A DNA stretch of 64,000 nucleotides from Acetobacteraceae bacterium (GTDB taxonomy: Bacteria > Pseudomonadota > Alphaproteobacteria > Acetobacterales > Acetobacteraceae), in contig CANBNK010000016.1 in NCBI GenBank assembly GCA_947371015.1, forward strand, positions 1 to 64,000, in the 5' to 3' direction. Positions 55,520-62,834 of the stretch are shown here, piece after piece. The notes under the pieces were generated by a model, which saw only the letters and a program-made list of their open reading frames with translations, did no database searches and was not told the origin of the DNA. The number at the start of each line of letters is the position of its first letter. Within the stretch, counting starts at the first letter, position 1. The position numbers were made by a program, and so were the translations under genes.

Positions 55520-55567
55520 GCGCGGCGCAAAGCGCCGTCGCCGGCGCGGCGCAGTTGCGCCGTCGCC
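55519..55567. repeat. tandem duplicated hairpin immediately after the Rieske stop codon
   Basis: GGCGCGGCGCAAAGCGCCGTCGCC / GGCGCGGCGCAGTTGCGCCGTCGCC. Confidence 0.8.
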
Positions 55568-55607
55568 ATCTCCACGCTGATCCCTTTTCGGGCGATCAGC
55601 CCCCTCG

Positions 55608-55788
55608 TACCAAGCAGATGAAGTTCCGACCTGTGGCCCGCCGCTTGCAGGCCGAGCCGCCGAATGGCGGCCGCGGCTTATGCCGCGTCACGCGTCAGCG
55701 TGCCGTCGCACGACGCCAAGGGCCGCGGAGGCGGCCCGCCCGGCGACTGAGGGCGCGCGAAGGTGAAACCTTCGCGCGCTTGGTATCA
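55608..55788 (+). repeat. Type B modular multi-hairpin repeat, copy B6
   Basis: same blocks as B1/B2; 8-bp terminal inverted repeats TACCAAGC (55608-55615)/GCTTGGTA (55778-55785). Confidence 0.88.
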
Positions 55789-56982
55789 GTGCGTAGCGTC
55801 CAACGCCCCGGCCAGGTCCTCGATGATGTCGGCGACATCCTCAAGCCCGACGCTCAGCCGGATCGTCCCATCGGTAATCCCCAGCTTCGCCCGCTCCTCG
55901 GCGCCGATCCGCATATGCGTGGTCGTCGCCGGGTGGGTCACCATGCTCTTGGAATCGCCCAGGTTGTTGGACACGTCGATCAACTGCAACGCGTTGCAGA
56001 ACTTGAACGCCGCTTCCTTGCCCCCGGCCAGGTCGAAGGTGCACAGCGTGCCGCCATCGCTCATCAGCCGCTTGGCCAGCGCCTGCTGCGGGTGATCGGC
56101 GCGCATCGGGTACAGCGCCTTCGCCACTTCCGGCCGCGCTGCCAAAAAGTCCGCCACCTCGGCGGCGCTGCGGCACATGGCCGGCACGCGCAGGTGCAGC
56201 GTCTCCAGCCCCTTCAGGATCACCCAGGCATTGAACGGCGACAGCGCCGGCCCGGTGTTGCGGGTGAAGGGCTGCAGCACCTCCTCCACCCACTTCTTGC
56301 TGCCCAGCACGGCGCCGCCGAGCACGCGGCCCTGGCCGTCCATGTGCTTGGTGCAGCTGTACACCACCACGTCGGCGCCCAGTTCCAGCGGCTTCTGCAG
56401 CAGCGGGGTGGCGAAGACGTTGTCCACCACCACGATGGCGCCGGCCTTGTGCGCCAGCTCGGCCACCGCCGGCAGATCGACCAGTTGCAGCATCGGGTTG
56501 CTCGGCGTCTCCAGCAGCACCAGCGCGGTCGGCGTGCTCAGCGCGGCTTCCCACTGCGCCAGGTCCGGGCCATCCACGAACACCCCCTCGATGCCGTAGC
56601 GCGGCAGCAGCGTCGAGACGATCCAGTGGCAGGAGCCGAACAGCGCGCGAGACGCCACCACCCGGTCGCCGGTCTTCAAATGGCTCAACATCGAGGCGTG
56701 GATCGCGGCCATGCCCGTCGCCGTCATCCGGCAGGCCTCGGCGCCTTCCAGCGCGGCCAGCCGGTCCTCCAGCATCGCCACCGTGGGGTTGCCGAACCGG
56801 CTGTACTGCCAGTGCGTCACCGTGCCGTTGAACGTCGCCTCGGCCTGCTCGGCGCTGTCATAGACAAAGCCGGAGGTGAGGAACAACGCCTCGGCGGTTT
56901 CGTCCATGCTGGAACGCTGGGTGCCACCGCGCACCAGCAGGGTGGCGGGACGCAGCGGGCGGGTGGTGGTCGGCTTGGCCAT
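55786..56982 (-). CDS. metZ: O-succinylhomoserine sulfhydrylase
   Basis: LVRGGTQRSSMDETAEALFLTSGFVYDSAEQAEATF; YSCTKHMDGQGRVLGG PLP lysine region. Confidence 0.93.
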   Translation of the reverse strand: MAKPTTTRPLRPATLLVRGGTQRSSMDETAEALFLTSGFVYDSAEQAEATFNGTVTHWQYSRFGNPTVAMLEDRLAALEGAEACRMTATGMAAIHASMLSHLKTGDRVVASRALFGSCHWIVSTLLPRYGIEGVFVDGPDLAQWEAALSTPTALVLLETPSNPMLQLVDLPAVAELAHKAGAIVVVDNVFATPLLQKPLELGADVVVYSCTKHMDGQGRVLGGAVLGSKKWVEEVLQPFTRNTGPALSPFNAWVILKGLETLHLRVPAMCRSAAEVADFLAARPEVAKALYPMRADHPQQALAKRLMSDGGTLCTFDLAGGKEAAFKFCNALQLIDVSNNLGDSKSMVTHPATTTHMRIGAEERAKLGITDGTIRLSVGLEDVADIIEDLAGALDATH

Positions 56983-57189
56983 GATACAGGACACCTTCAA
57001 ACGCGCGGCGTCCGGCCCCTGAACGGGGTTTCGCGCGCACCATGGCGGGCGCACGCGAAGGCCGTTTAGCGCGAATGTTTTTCACCCCTCGGCGCCGCTG
57101 TGCGTCGCTGAGGGGGACCCGTATGGGAGCTCGCCGCAAGCTGGCCGGACAAATCGCGAGCCTTCCTGTCGCCAGGAAGATCTTCTGTG

Positions 57190-57298
57190 TAGCGCGCGGC
57201 TTGTTCGTCGCGCAAGTAGCGCGCAGCCCGTATGCCTACGCAAGTAGCGCGCAGCCTATATGCCTCGCAAGGCGCGCGCGGCTTGTTTGCGCGGCAAG
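57190..57298. repeat. four 27-28-bp degenerate tandem units upstream of tRNA-Gly
   Basis: TAGCGCGCGGCTTGTTCGTCGCGCAAG / TAGCGCGCAGCCCGTATGCCTACGCAAG / TAGCGCGCAGCCTATATGCCTCGCAAG / GCGCGCGCGGCTTGTTTGCGCGGCAAG. Confidence 0.9.
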
Positions 57299-57322
57299 GG
57301 TCGGCTAAACACGCCGCCTGCC

Positions 57323-57396
57323 GCGGGCGTAGCTCAATGGTAGAGCTCTTGGTTCCCAACCAAGTGACGAGGGTTCGATTCCCTTCGCCCGCTCCA
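57323..57396 (+). tRNA. tRNA-Gly (anticodon CCC), CCA encoded
   Basis: cloverleaf: acceptor GCGGGCG/CGCCCGC, D arm, anticodon stem CTTGG-TTCCCAA-CCAAG, T arm GAGGGTTCGATTCCCTT-type, TCCA end. Confidence 0.97.
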
Positions 57397-57408
57397 GCCC
57401 CTCAGGAA

Positions 57409-57606
57409 ATGCCCCTCATGCAGGACGCCCTTGCCCTGGCCTTCGGCACGGCCGCCGCCGGTGCCCTGGTGGTGCTGATACTCTCGCCGCTGTTCCCGGC
57501 GCTGCGGCCACTATGGGGCGGCGCACGCAACCCGAACCTGGCGCTATGGGCCGGGCTGGCCACGGCCATGGCCTGCGCGATGGCCGTGACGGTGCCGCAC
57601 CCCTGA
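57409..57606 (+). CDS. small membrane protein
   Basis: two hydrophobic segments, 65 aa. Confidence 0.5.
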   Translation: MPLMQDALALAFGTAAAGALVVLILSPLFPALRPLWGGARNPNLALWAGLATAMACAMAVTVPHP

Positions 57607-57714
57607 GACTGAGCGTCTCGGCCTGCGGCCTGATGCCGCCGGAGCAGGCATGGCGTACGAGTCGGCGGAACCGCGGCAGGGGCACCTGTCCCCGCCACGG
57701 TTAAGCGCCTGGTT

Positions 57715-57990
57715 TCAGGTCTCGATCGGCTGGGGTGGGGCGAAGGGGCTGCGCGCCGGCCAGGCGGGGTTCGTGCCGCCCAAGGTCTCCGCGATCCACA
57801 TCACCAGCAGTCCCAGCACCATGACGCCCACGCCGCCGGCCTGTGCCCGATGGTCCCAGAACGCCGCCGCCGTTGCCGCTGCTACCACTGGCGTGAACAG
57901 CAACGGATGGCCAAAAATAAACGCGCAGAAATACAGGGCCAGGCGCAACGGTAAGCCGCACCAGTGCCACAGGGTTTTCAATTGCGACAT
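57715..57990 (-). CDS. hypothetical membrane protein
   Basis: multiple hydrophobic segments, aromatic-rich, 91 aa. Confidence 0.6.
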   Translation of the reverse strand: MSQLKTLWHWCGLPLRLALYFCAFIFGHPLLFTPVVAAATAAAFWDHRAQAGGVGVMVLGLLVMWIAETLGGTNPAWPARSPFAPPQPIET

Positions 57991-58256
57991 TTGGTGTCTC
58001 CTCATCATGGTTGATGCGAGGACTTCGTCGCATGGACCAAATCTAGCTCGGACGGTGAGCGAATGCGAAGTTACTTAACCGCCATCCTGGCGACAAGACG
58101 ATGAAACAAAAATAAAGACATGGATCAGAAAATGGTAATATTCTGATAAATACGGCGGCTGAATCACGGGTTTGCGAGCGTGCGTTTCTCCCCCTAGGCG
58201 AAACACCCTCGCTGAGTTGATGAAGGGGCTGCCGATAGCAACCATAGGGCTTCCCC

Positions 58257-58415
58257 ATGTCCCAGCGCCTCGCCTCCTCCACCACTGCAAGCCAGCATTT
58301 CGAGAACCGTGCGGCGGGTACCGCCATGCTGCTGCTGCGGCTGACCCTGCTGGGCACCGTGGCTGCCTTCGTTGGCGTGCTGTGCTTCCAGACCTGGCGC
58401 GCCTTCGCCGGCTGA
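58257..58415 (+). CDS. small single-TM protein (52 aa)
   Basis: MSQRLASSTTASQHFENRAAGTAMLLLRLTLLGTVAAFVGVLCFQTWRAFAG; below the ORF-track length cutoff. Confidence 0.5.
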   Translation: MSQRLASSTTASQHFENRAAGTAMLLLRLTLLGTVAAFVGVLCFQTWRAFAG

Positions 58416-58510
58416 GGCCGCGCCGCCCCCTTCATTCCCTTGGACGCGGCAGTTGACGCCAGCGCCCCTGCGCGGAAGCATCACCGCCAAGCGCAACAGG
58501 GGGAACGCCG

Positions 58511-59863
58511 ATGCGGCAAATGGCGATGGTCGGCTTTCTGCAGGCCCAGAACTGCACCAACCTGGCCAGCAGCTGGCGCCACCCGGAAAGCCGCACGGAT
58601 TTCCTGACCGCCGACTACTACCAGGAAATCGGCCGCATCCTTGAAGCCGGCCGCTTCGACCTGGCCTTCTTCGACGACCGCCTGTCGATGCCGGACCGCT
58701 ACGGCAGCGACCACCACCACACCATCGAGCACGGCATCCGCTGCGTGAAGCTGGACCCGGTGGTGACGCTGACCATGATGGCCGCGGCGACGAAATACCT
58801 CGGCCTCGGCAGCACCGCGTCCACCACCTATTACGAGCCCTTCCACGTCGCCCGCCAGATGCAGACGCTGGACCTGATGAGCGGCGGCCGCGCGGCGTGG
58901 AACATCGTGACGTCGCTGAACGACGGCGAGGCCGCCAATATGGGCCATGCCGAGATGATGTCGCACGACGCCCGCTACGACCGCGCCGATGAGTTCGTCG
59001 AGGTCGTGCTGGGCCACTGGGACGCCTGGGAAGACGACGCGATCCTGGTGGACAAGGCTAGCGGCCGCTTCGGCGACGGCAGCAAGGTGCATCGGCTGGA
59101 CTACCGCGGGAAGTTCCTGCACAGCCGCGGCCCCTTCACCGTGCCGCGCAGCCCGCAGGGCCAGCCGGTGCTGATCCAGGCGGGCTCCTCCGGGCGAGGC
59201 AAGGCGTTCTCGGCGCGCTGGGCGGAGCTGGTCTTCGTCGCCTATCACGACATCGCCGGCGGAAAGCAGGAATACGCCGCGTTCAAGGCCTTGGTCGCCG
59301 CGCAGGGGCGCGACCCCGAACAGGTAAAAGCCTGCACCATCGCCTACCCCATCACCGCGGCGACGCAGATGGAAGCCGAGGACAAGGCCGCCGCCCTGGC
59401 CAAACTGCCGCTGGAGATCGACGCGCTGTCGCTGCTGAGCGAAGCCCTGAACTTCGACTTCGCGTCGAAGGGCATGGACGAGGCGTTTTCCGACGAGGAA
59501 ATGGCGGGCATCCAGGGCTTGCAGGCCATCCGCGACAACGTCGTCCGCCGCACCGGCAAGCGGAACCCGACGGTGCGCGATTTCATCGTCGGCAGCGGCC
59601 GAGGCAAGCCACGCATGGACATGGTGGGCGGCCCGAAGCAGTTGGCCGACAAGTTCGAGCAATGGTTCACGGAGCGCGCCTGCGACGGCTTCGTCATCAG
59701 CGCCACGCATGTGCCTGGCGCGTACCGCGAGTTCGTGGACTTCGTGGTGCCGGAGTTGCAGCGGCGCGGCGTGTACCGGAAGGAATACGCCGGCCCGACG
59801 CTGCGGGAGAATCTGGGGCTGCCGAAGCCGAGCGGTGGGTCGCGCTGGAAGCGCGCGGAGTAG
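58511..59863 (+). CDS. LLM class flavin-dependent oxidoreductase (NtaA/SnaA/DszA type)
   Basis: AFFDDRLSMPDRYG, RQMQTLDLMSGGRAAWNIVTS, PVLIQAGSSGRGKAFSAR. Confidence 0.94.
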   Translation: MRQMAMVGFLQAQNCTNLASSWRHPESRTDFLTADYYQEIGRILEAGRFDLAFFDDRLSMPDRYGSDHHHTIEHGIRCVKLDPVVTLTMMAAATKYLGLGSTASTTYYEPFHVARQMQTLDLMSGGRAAWNIVTSLNDGEAANMGHAEMMSHDARYDRADEFVEVVLGHWDAWEDDAILVDKASGRFGDGSKVHRLDYRGKFLHSRGPFTVPRSPQGQPVLIQAGSSGRGKAFSARWAELVFVAYHDIAGGKQEYAAFKALVAAQGRDPEQVKACTIAYPITAATQMEAEDKAAALAKLPLEIDALSLLSEALNFDFASKGMDEAFSDEEMAGIQGLQAIRDNVVRRTGKRNPTVRDFIVGSGRGKPRMDMVGGPKQLADKFEQWFTERACDGFVISATHVPGAYREFVDFVVPELQRRGVYRKEYAGPTLRENLGLPKPSGGSRWKRAE

Positions 59864-59901
59864 GCGCGCTGGAAGCGCGCGGCGGATGGGGCGCCGCGTG
59901 C

Positions 59902-60201
59902 TCAGAACCCGGTCAGCAGAATGTCCAGCGCGCGGGTGATGTCGTCGGCTCGGTCCCTCAGGTTGCCGAGCGGCCTGCCAAGCCGGTTGCGCTGCACCGC
60001 CGCGATGAATGGCGTCAGCATCATCAGTTCCTCGCCCTGCACCACCAGGTGCGGCGTCAGGTCACGCACGCTGGGCGGGCTCTTCGGCGCTGGGCCCAGC
60101 GGCACCATCACCCGCGTCGGCAACTGCCAGAGGTGGTCCGACTGCACGTCGAGCAGATAGCGCGCGTTCCCGCTGCCGGCGTAGAAGTCGAACCGCGCCA
60201 T
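59902..60201 (-). CDS. CcdB family toxin
   Basis: ARFDFYAGSG..YLLDVQSDHLWQLPTRVMVPL..PHLVVQGEELMMLTPFIAAV..LGRPLGNL. Confidence 0.92.
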   Translation of the reverse strand: MARFDFYAGSGNARYLLDVQSDHLWQLPTRVMVPLGPAPKSPPSVRDLTPHLVVQGEELMMLTPFIAAVQRNRLGRPLGNLRDRADDITRALDILLTGF

Positions 60202-60623
60202 CAGAACATGCGATGCTCTTCGAGCGGCAAGCCGTTCTCCTCCACCCAACGGTCCCACGCCGCGAAGGCCTCGCGGTGCTCCTCGTTCCAGCGCCGCGCC
60301 TTCTCATCGCCGATGGCCTGTTTCAGCGCAGCAGCGGCGATGGCGTCGGCGTCGAGCCCGAGCGAACGGGCCTCCTGCACGAAGGGCGCCTGGGCTTCGG
60401 CGAAGCCGGCGGACCTGGCTGGCTGAGACGTTGTCGGGGCATTCAGAAAATCGTTCGATGTCACCGCCCCGCCTGTTGCCTGCGCGAGAGCTGCAAGTTG
60501 AGCGGGGCGTGGGAAACTGGAACCGGCGCGCCATTTGTAGATGGTGATGGCGTGCACGCCGCAGGTCGCAGCCAGCTGCGCGGGCTTCACGCCGGACCTG
60601 TCCATCCAATCGGAAAGCTTCAT
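60201..60623 (-). CDS. antitoxin: N-terminal Cro/YdaS-type HTH fused to a CcdA-like C-terminus
   Basis: N-term SGVKPAQLAATCGVHAITIYKWRAGSSFPRPAQLAALAQAT; C-term EARSLG..KARRWNEEHREAFAAWDRWVEENGLPLEEHRMF; overlaps the toxin start (TGA/ATG). Confidence 0.85.
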   Translation of the reverse strand: MKLSDWMDRSGVKPAQLAATCGVHAITIYKWRAGSSFPRPAQLAALAQATGGAVTSNDFLNAPTTSQPARSAGFAEAQAPFVQEARSLGLDADAIAAAALKQAIGDEKARRWNEEHREAFAAWDRWVEENGLPLEEHRMF

Positions 60624-60630
60624 ACTGTAA

Positions 60631-60648
60631 GGCTAAGCCGCCTTAGCC
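60631..60648. promoter_or_regulatory. candidate TA autoregulatory operator GGCTAAG-CCGC-CTTAGCC
   Basis: perfect 7-bp arm palindrome 8 nt upstream of the antitoxin start. Confidence 0.6.
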
Positions 60649-60667
60649 ATTGCGGCAAATTCTTTCG

Positions 60668-60772
60668 CTAGAGTCTGTCAGGCGCAGACAGAAGCGCCCG
60701 ACAGACTCTAGCCCCTTGTTTTGTCGTGTGATTCACGTCTTCGGCGATTCCGCCTGCGACGATCACACTCTA
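60668..60772. repeat. composite palindromic repeat Type D + Type A
   Basis: CTAGAGTCTGTCAGGCGC..GCGCCCGACAGACTCTAG then GTGTGATTCACG..CGGCGATTCCGCC..CGATCACAC. Confidence 0.85.
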
Positions 60773-60783
60773 AAATCGGGTTG

Positions 60784-60829
60784 CAAGGGCCTTTCGGCCC
60801 TTGCCGGGGTCCAGGGGCGGCGCCCCTGG
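60784..60829 (-). terminator. terminator-like hairpins 3' of tctA
   Basis: CAAGGGCC-TTTC-GGCCCTTG and CCAGGGGCG/CGCCCCTGG; minus-strand run TTTT shortly after. Confidence 0.65.
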
Positions 60830-60833
60830 CCTG

Positions 60834-62324
60834 CTACCCCCGCCGCACCATCCCCCAAACCCGCGGCCCCACCAGCGCCAGCACCGCCAGCCCCAGCAGC
60901 ACTGCGCTCCCCGGCCGCGTGACAAACGCGGTCCAATCGCCCTGGCTGATCGTCAGCGCCTGGCGCATCGCCTGTTCCGCCATCGGCCCCAGGATCATGC
61001 CGATCACCACCGGTGCGGTCGGGAAGTCGAAGCGGCGCATGAACATGGCCACAAAGCCGATGCTGTACAGCAGCACCAGGTCCACCACGCTGTTGGAGAT
61101 CCCGTAGGTGCCGATGGTCGCGAAGACCAGGATGCCCGCGTAGAGCTGCGGCTGCGGAATCTTCAAGATCCGCGCCCACAGCCCCACCAGCGGCAGGTTC
61201 AGCACGACCAGCATGATGTTGGCGACATACAGGCTGGCGATCAGCGTCCACACGAGCGCGGATTGCTGCTCGAACAGCATCGGCCCGGGGTTGATGCCGT
61301 AGCTCTGGAACGCGCTCAGCATGATCGCCGCTGTCGCGCTGGTCGGCAGCCCCAGCGTCAGCATCGGCACAAGAATGCCCGCCGCCGCGGCGTTGTTCGC
61401 GGCTTCCGGCCCGGCCACGCCCTCGATCGCGCCGGTCGTGCCGAACTCATGCACGTGTTCCGGCGCCACCAGCTTGCGCTCGGCGTAGTAGCTCAGCATC
61501 GTCGGCATCTCGGTGCCGCCGGCCGGCATGACGCCGAACGGAAAGCCGAGGAAGCTGCCGCGCAGCCAGGGCTTCCAGCTGCGCTTCCAGTCGTCGCGGC
61601 TCATCATGATGCTGCCGACCGGCCGCACCACCGCCTGGTTGTCGTGGTGCCGCCAGGCGAGGAACAGCGTCTCCCCCACCGCGAACAGCGCGACGGCCAC
61701 CAGCACCACGTTCACGCCATCCAGCAGTTCCGGAATGCCGAAGGTCATGCGCGGCTGGCCGCTTTGCAGGTCGATCCCCACCAGCCCCAGCAGCAGCCCG
61801 AAGGCCAGGCTGGTCAGCCCGCGCAGCGCCGAACCGCCCAGCACGGCTGAGACGGTGACGAAGCACAGCACCATCAACGAAAAATACTCGGCCGGCCCCA
61901 GCTTCAGCGCGAACTCCACCACGACCGGCCCGAGGAAACTGATCCCCAGCGTGCCGATGGTGCCGGCGACGAAGCTGCCGATGGCCGCGGTGGCCAGCGC
62001 CGGCCCGGCGCGCCCGTTGCGCGCCATCTTGGCGCCCTCAAGCGCGGTGATGATCGAGCCACTCTCGCCCGGCGTGTTCAGCAGAATCGAGGTGGTCGAG
62101 CCGCCATACATCGCGCCGTAGAAGATGCCGCAGAACAGGATGAAAGCGCCGGTCGCCTCCACCTGGAAGGTGATCGGCAGCAGCAGCGCGATGGTCAATG
62201 CCGGGCCAATGCCGGGCAGCACGCCGACGGCGGTGCCCAGGAAGCAGCCCAGCAGTGCCCAGCCCAGGTTGCTCAACGTCAAGGCGTGGCTGAAGCCCAG
62301 CGACAGGCCGTCGAACGCGTTCAT
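60834..62324 (-). CDS. tctA: tripartite tricarboxylate transporter permease TctA
   Basis: [40 protein letters not shown]. Confidence 0.95.
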   Translation of the reverse strand: MNAFDGLSLGFSHALTLSNLGWALLGCFLGTAVGVLPGIGPALTIALLLPITFQVEATGAFILFCGIFYGAMYGGSTTSILLNTPGESGSIITALEGAKMARNGRAGPALATAAIGSFVAGTIGTLGISFLGPVVVEFALKLGPAEYFSLMVLCFVTVSAVLGGSALRGLTSLAFGLLLGLVGIDLQSGQPRMTFGIPELLDGVNVVLVAVALFAVGETLFLAWRHHDNQAVVRPVGSIMMSRDDWKRSWKPWLRGSFLGFPFGVMPAGGTEMPTMLSYYAERKLVAPEHVHEFGTTGAIEGVAGPEAANNAAAAGILVPMLTLGLPTSATAAIMLSAFQSYGINPGPMLFEQQSALVWTLIASLYVANIMLVVLNLPLVGLWARILKIPQPQLYAGILVFATIGTYGISNSVVDLVLLYSIGFVAMFMRRFDFPTAPVVIGMILGPMAEQAMRQALTISQGDWTAFVTRPGSAVLLGLAVLALVGPRVWGMVRRG

Positions 62325-62833
62325 GGCAGCTCCTGCCCCAGCAGCCGGAGGATGCCGCCTTCCAGCAGCCCGGCGCCGATATTCACCCCCAGCAGCATGA
62401 CGAAGCCGAACCACACCGTCAGCGTCAGCACCAAGGCCAGCACCGCATCCCGCCCCAGCCGGCGCGAGCCGAAGGCCGCCGCCACCAGCACGAACTGCAC
62501 GCTGGCCGCCAGGCAGAAGCCGAGCGGCACGATCAGCACGATATTGGCCAGCAACCCCGCGACCAGCAGCGCCAGCGCGCGCCAGTTGGTCGGCGGTGCC
62601 TCGCGCACTTCCTCCAGTGTGTGGCTCCAGCCGCCGCGCAGCGCCTGCACCACCAGCCCGGCGCCCAGCAATGCCAGCACGGCGGCGACGCCATAAGGCA
62701 CCGCCTTCGGCCCGACCTGACCATACAGCGGAGAGGCCGGGATCTCGGCGGCCTGCCACAGCGCCAGCCCGCCCAGCGCCAGCACGAAGCCGCCCACCTT
62801 CAGGTCGGTGCGGTCAATTCCGGGAGGGTGCAT
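62321..62833 (-). CDS. tctB: tripartite tricarboxylate transporter TctB family protein
   Basis: four-TM small protein between TctA and TctC. Confidence 0.88.
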   Translation of the reverse strand: MHPPGIDRTDLKVGGFVLALGGLALWQAAEIPASPLYGQVGPKAVPYGVAAVLALLGAGLVVQALRGGWSHTLEEVREAPPTNWRALALLVAGLLANIVLIVPLGFCLAASVQFVLVAAAFGSRRLGRDAVLALVLTLTVWFGFVMLLGVNIGAGLLEGGILRLLGQELP

Positions 62834-62834
62834 C

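Noticed and set aside
56983-57130. SAM-II riboswitch upstream of metZ
   Set aside because: GCTAAA is present but the diagnostic CUUGCAGCC/pseudoknot core could not be found by eye.
57323-57396. Genomic island integrated at tRNA-Gly
   Set aside because: No integrase, no direct repeat of the tRNA 3' end and ordinary flanking genes.
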